A stretch of 64,000 nucleotides of DNA from positions 5,890,001 to 5,954,000 of the forward strand of contig CM060733.1 in NCBI GenBank assembly GCA_030704615.1, in the 5' to 3' direction. The translations under genes and the position numbers were made by a program. Shown piece after piece: positions 60,355-64,000 of the stretch. Each line of letters starts with the position of its first letter. Position 1 is the stretch's first letter. The stretch comes from Takakia lepidozioides. Lineage: Eukaryota; Streptophyta; Takakiopsida; Takakiales; Takakiaceae. The notes under the pieces were generated by a model. The model did not search any database. It saw only the letters and a list, made by a program, of their open reading frames with translations, and was not told the DNA's origin.

Positions 60355-60575
60355 CTAAGCCATACTGTCGAACACTGCCTTTGCATTCTTCACACTTGGC
60401 ATACATGTCCACCACAATAGTGTCCAGAATGATAGTTGGCACGACCCTGCTTCAGAATGATAGTTGGCATGACTCCAACCCTGCTTCAATGATCTTCCCG
60501 TAAAGCTGTCTGCCCTGCTCCAAGGCTGCTCGGGTAGCACATGTCTCTGCGAGTTCATTACAACCGACACACAGA
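60355..60575 (-). pseudogene. PPR fragment
   Basis: Reading across frames gives ALEQGRQLYGKIIEAG, then IILDTIVVDMYAKC and NAKAVFDSM, the same PPR motifs as in the neighbouring cluster. A roughly 30-base unit beginning CAGAATGATAGTTGGCA is doubled near 60430-60480 and breaks the frame. This is a third, more eroded remnant of the same gene family. Confidence 0.65.
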
Positions 60576-60713
60576 AATGACGACGACGACGTGGCGTGAC
60601 GACGATGATGTGGCGACGATGACGTGGAACTATGGCACCCTATTCACGCTCCACGCTAAACTAGCTCTCGACCTTCGGTCGTCGCTAGAATAACTTCTCT
60701 CTCATCCTAACTT

Positions 60714-60889
60714 GAGAAGGTAGCCCAGTGGTTGGGTGTTTGTGCCTTGCCTGTGCATAACCTAGGTGATCCTGGGTTCAATCCTTCAACATGTGCCTTC
60801 AGACCGTCCATTGGGCCCTCGATGGCCTGTGTTGAGCAGGGCTCTGTAAATTCACTGGACGTTAAAGAATCTTTATCTTTATCTTTATC
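60714..60889 (+). mobile_element. SINE family 1, best-preserved copy
   Basis: It has an A box TAGCCCAGTGG (60721-60731), B box GGTTCAATCC (60775-60784) and a body through TGTGTTGAGCAGGGCTCTG and TTCACTGGACGTTAAAG. The end is a simple-repeat tail CTTTATCTTTATCTTTAT (60871-60888). Box spacing of 54 bases fits a tRNA-derived SINE transcribed by RNA polymerase III. Two more copies lie at 1825-1934 and 54439-54568. The hexamer tail differs from the usual poly(A) or poly(T). Confidence 0.85.
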
Positions 60890-61850
60890 CCCTTCACCTC
60901 GTGTCATTCTCCAAACTTTCCTGGATCATTTTGGTTCCCGACACTTTGATTTTTGTTTACCTACTTTGTAAACATGCTATGGCCTCCCAAATGGTTACTT
61001 TTTCCATTCCGCTCTAATGTCGGCGGCGGCCAATTCCTTTCACTATGTTCAAATAAAGTGTTTTATATTTTATCCATCAACATAATCAGCAATCAGACCT
61101 TACATGATTTGATCTTGGTATCGGTATCATGGCATTATGCATTCCAGTAGTTTCCACCCTTTGCTATGCAAAGTAAGTCTACATTCTTTGGGGTATCCAT
61201 CACGGCCTGCCATGTTAAAGCCTTATGGAGGCCTTGTGCCTTCAAGGGTTTTAATTTTTTTCCCTTCAAATGGTTGATCGTAAACTGGCACCCTTGCGCA
61301 ATAAGAAATGAGAAAGATATGTAATATGGTGTCCCTGCCTGGAAATCCAAAATGTTCGGGAGGTTCTTTGTTGAAATCTGCTCCTTCCCGCCGTAGAACT
61401 CGCCTCATTCATCTCTTCTTCTCAACTCCCTCTTTTTCTCAGCACTCTGTCTCCCATACCCAACTGGCGCTCGAATGGTAACTGCTTTTTATTTTTGCTG
61501 ACATGAGCCTACATTCTGTACCACTGCAATGTGATAAACCTAGCCAGGGACTTCCACGTTACCACCGGTCACTGCTGCTCATGTGGTCAGGCCCTCAGAC
61601 AAGGTCTCCAGAGCATAAGCCTTGCATTCGACCTTTCAATTAGTCTCAACTGTCTCAGTCTGTCCCATGCGATTCTGGTTGCACGTCCAGTAAATATTGT
61701 ATCATTCGGAGCATTGCATACCAAAAATGAGTGAATGAACTTCATTCAATGTCCCTAGAGGCCTCCTGGGTGGAATCACTTTGTGATTTTGGACAAAATA
61801 CAATAAATCTTTATGATACAATCATCGCAAGATTATAATAGGCAAACAAA
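60890..61850. other. 3' flank of the LEA_2 gene, nothing recognised
   Basis: Open frames are short and match no family. Confidence 0.4.
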
Positions 61851-63711
61851 TCAAATGATCGGCTGCATCTGCATATGTACTCTGTTTTCTTGTTCTATGA
61901 TGTCAAGGAAGACTGGATCCACCTTAAGATCACTGTTTACATGTATCTGCAAGACACCCACCATTCAACAATCAGGGGGAAATTGAATATGGAGAGAACT
62001 GCAATGTCGAAAGACTACATAATACATCCTCCCTGAATTTGCAACACAATCTGCTGTAAGCAGGCGAGTATCTGCCAAAGAATCTTACATGGAGATGGAA
62101 ATACCTCAAAATGGTGCCTCCATTTCCAGACTACAGCATCCCCCACTATGGTGACAACAGAGCTGATCATCATTTCTCGTTTTGCAACATCAGCAAACAA
62201 GTGTTTGAGGTGGTTTGTCATTTCCAGACCATCCAGCTTGGCCGGCAAGTCCAGAACCTTTTCACTTTTGGCTGCCTGACTTCCTGCCTCTACCTAGCCA
62301 ACCATCCTGGATATATTATTGAAAGACTCCACATTGCAACCCTTTCACAGTCTGTCATATGTAATTTCCAGCAGAACATCCCTTGCCCCGACACGCAACA
62401 TTCCACTCCACCTTCTCACCCTTGCAAAACCCAAGCAGTAAACTTATAACATGGATGGTGGCGCAGAGCGCTCAGAGGTAGGACAATGTACACAGTAAGC
62501 CTGCCAATCTATGAATCCTCCAACACCATATTGAACAGGATGCATTGTGGTTGCAATAGTTTTAGAACTTCTTGTGGGAATTTCTTGAACAATGGCACAG
62601 ATCCAGAAATTATCCTAGGCTTATATGTGAGTGAGGATGACACACTAGAACAGAAAAGGTGGGCATTGAGAGTGTATGGATGATGCTTAGCACATGTGCT
62701 CAGATCCTTGTCGCCCAATCATTTCAGTTACCTTGTCAGAAATAGCTCAAACTACATCACACAGGACCCTTGCCTGTGAAATAATTTGTTTGTTAATGTC
62801 TTCTATACCCTTGTCTTTGGTCAACTTATGTATGCCAGTCCTAGGTCCCTTTCCTGCAGGTTTCTCTGGGCTGTCTTATCTTTCTGTGTTATGAATTCCC
62901 ACTTTCAGTTGGAGCAGTCGGATTATACTTCTCTGCATGCATCCACAACCCAACAACAGGGATGAACATCATGTCACGCCTGATGGGGGGTTGTTAATGT
63001 GTAATTTCGGAATGTGCAACCATGGAAATTCAATCTGCAACCAGCACAGCTACAATGCTCTGAGCAATCTGAAATTAAGATGAACTCTAGGCTCTTGGAT
63101 CGAACACTAAGGTCATAAGCTCTGAGGTGAGTGGAGCTAAAAAAGTGGGCTGATTACAAATTCGTTATGTAGAAGCCCTCCCTTGCTTGCTGAACTGTTC
63201 GGGAGAGTTCAGCCAGCCTCCTTTTATTCTCTCGAATAGAGCATGGCCACTTGAATTGAACTGGAATCCGAGCAAACAAGGCTAAGGGTGCTGCTGATCT
63301 GCCGTGCTTTAGTCAGCACCATTCACATACCATCAAACAGGGCGCAACCCTTAACGGAAAATGGTAAGAAAATCCCACCTTAGCTTGCCCGAGAAGGTCA
63401 CCTTGGTAGTAGATGTCCATGATGGTGCTCGTGTACTGGATAGGCGCCACATTAGGGTTGGTGACTTTTATCGATAGAGTTAGGGCCACGTCCACCACAG
63501 CTATTAGCAAGGGGGAATCTGTGCAGAAGCGCAGGTTGAAGCCACTCACATTTATGCCCATCACCTCGAAAATGGGGTCCCGTGGCCTGATTGCAAACAA
63601 TCCCGCCCCTGCACTCCCCAACCCCGCCACTGCCGCAATAACTACCATCGCCATGACGCTCTTTTTTTTCCGCTTTCCGGTGTCTTGGTCTCTTTTTTCA
63701 TTCTCTGGCAT
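61851..63711 (-). CDS. LEA_2-domain protein, three exons
   Basis: Exons (minus) 63711-63379, 62293-62105 and 61946-61851 join in phase 0 at both introns and give 205 residues. The N-terminus is basic (KRKKKS), followed by one membrane segment at about residues 19-41 (VMAMVVIAAVAGLGSAGAGL). The LEA_2 domain follows: LTLSIKVTNPNVAPIQY, IMDIYYQGDLLGQAK / VEAGSQAAKSEKVLDLPAKL, FADVAKREMMI, and HVNSDLKVDPVFLDIIEQEN. This order is typical of plant membrane-anchored LEA_2 (NDR1/HIN1-like or LEA14-like) proteins linked to stress and defence (family knowledge). Exact function is unknown. Donors are GTGGGA and GTATTT, acceptors CTAG and TGCAG; the first acceptor is weak but the protein match across the junction is strong. 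Confidence 0.88.
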
Positions 63712-64000
63712 ATCACAACTCTTCCTCTAACCTCTCTCTCTATTTCACTTGTTTTCAGCCCCGAAACTTCTTTTTAAGCGATCAGAGAAAACAGAACTCC
63801 AGTACCATTATGGGAGCCAAGAATAAGCACGAAATGTGTTTGAAAAAGGAAGGCGAAGGAGAAATAGTGCAGAGCTCAGCGTGTGCGCAGCAAGAGCTCG
63901 CCAGTCCACTGCTCACACCCTCGACGAGTACGCCCTACTTTACCTAATGCCTCTGATGTCTAAAGCCTTAACTGAATTGTAAATTGTAGTCCTCTCCAGT
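63712..64000 (-). promoter_or_regulatory. 5' flank of the LEA_2 gene
   Basis: Likely leader and promoter by position; C/T-rich just upstream of the start. No clear TATA box seen. Confidence 0.3.

Noticed and set aside
1-64000. CRISPR array, bacterial operons or ribosomal RNA
   Set aside because: No regular spacer-repeat array, no prokaryotic gene layout and no rRNA-like sequence were seen.

Overview
The window looks like nuclear DNA of a land plant. It has intron-rich genes with plant-only families (a GLK transcription factor, a PLS/DYW-type PPR locus, a plant-style SRS2 helicase, a LEA_2 protein) separated by long repeat-filled spacers. The decayed DYW-type PPR array, the TKL kinase relic and many unfamiliar tRNA-derived SINEs suggest a seed-free plant (moss, lycophyte or fern). 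That placement is inference; the sequence alone does not name a species.

Layout. 0-9.5 kb: AT-rich spacer, a 5'-truncated SINE, a decayed Ty3/gypsy Pol 3' end with a PHD finger (4.2-4.7 kb), a dead TKL kinase (5.1-6.7 kb, minus) and a patch of ATATCCGG repeats (8.9-9.5 kb). 10.2-21.5 kb: a 29-exon UvrD/SRS2-type helicase gene (minus), reconstructed exon by exon with consistent phases and about 1,393 codons. 22-25.2 kb: tandem repeats and several SINE copies. 28.8-30.3 kb: an intronless GLK gene (minus). 32.2-32.8 kb: further SINE-like elements. 33.1-35.5 kb: a five-exon small glyoxalase-fold (VOC) gene (plus). 36-41 kb: two LINE relics in opposite orientations. 41-47 kb: ORFs of unknown function. 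47.2-51.7 kb: a multi-exon minus-strand locus joining a BED-like zinc finger, unknown domains and a Ulp1-type cysteine protease. 52-54.6 kb: G-rich, palindromic and SINE sequence. 54.8-60.6 kb: a cluster of broken PPR/DYW sequences built from approximately 300-bp tandem units. 60.7 kb: the best-preserved SINE of the (CTTTAT)n-tailed family. 61.9-63.7 kb: a three-exon LEA_2 gene (minus).

The four genes that look functional (SRS2-like, GLK, VOC, LEA_2) belong to unrelated processes: genome maintenance, chloroplast development, small-molecule metabolism and stress tolerance. Nothing suggests they work together. The most unusual material is the zinc-finger/Ulp1 locus, the SINE families, the exon duplication inside the helicase gene and the PPR tandem array. 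All exon boundaries were read by eye from splice motifs and phase and have not been tested against transcripts.
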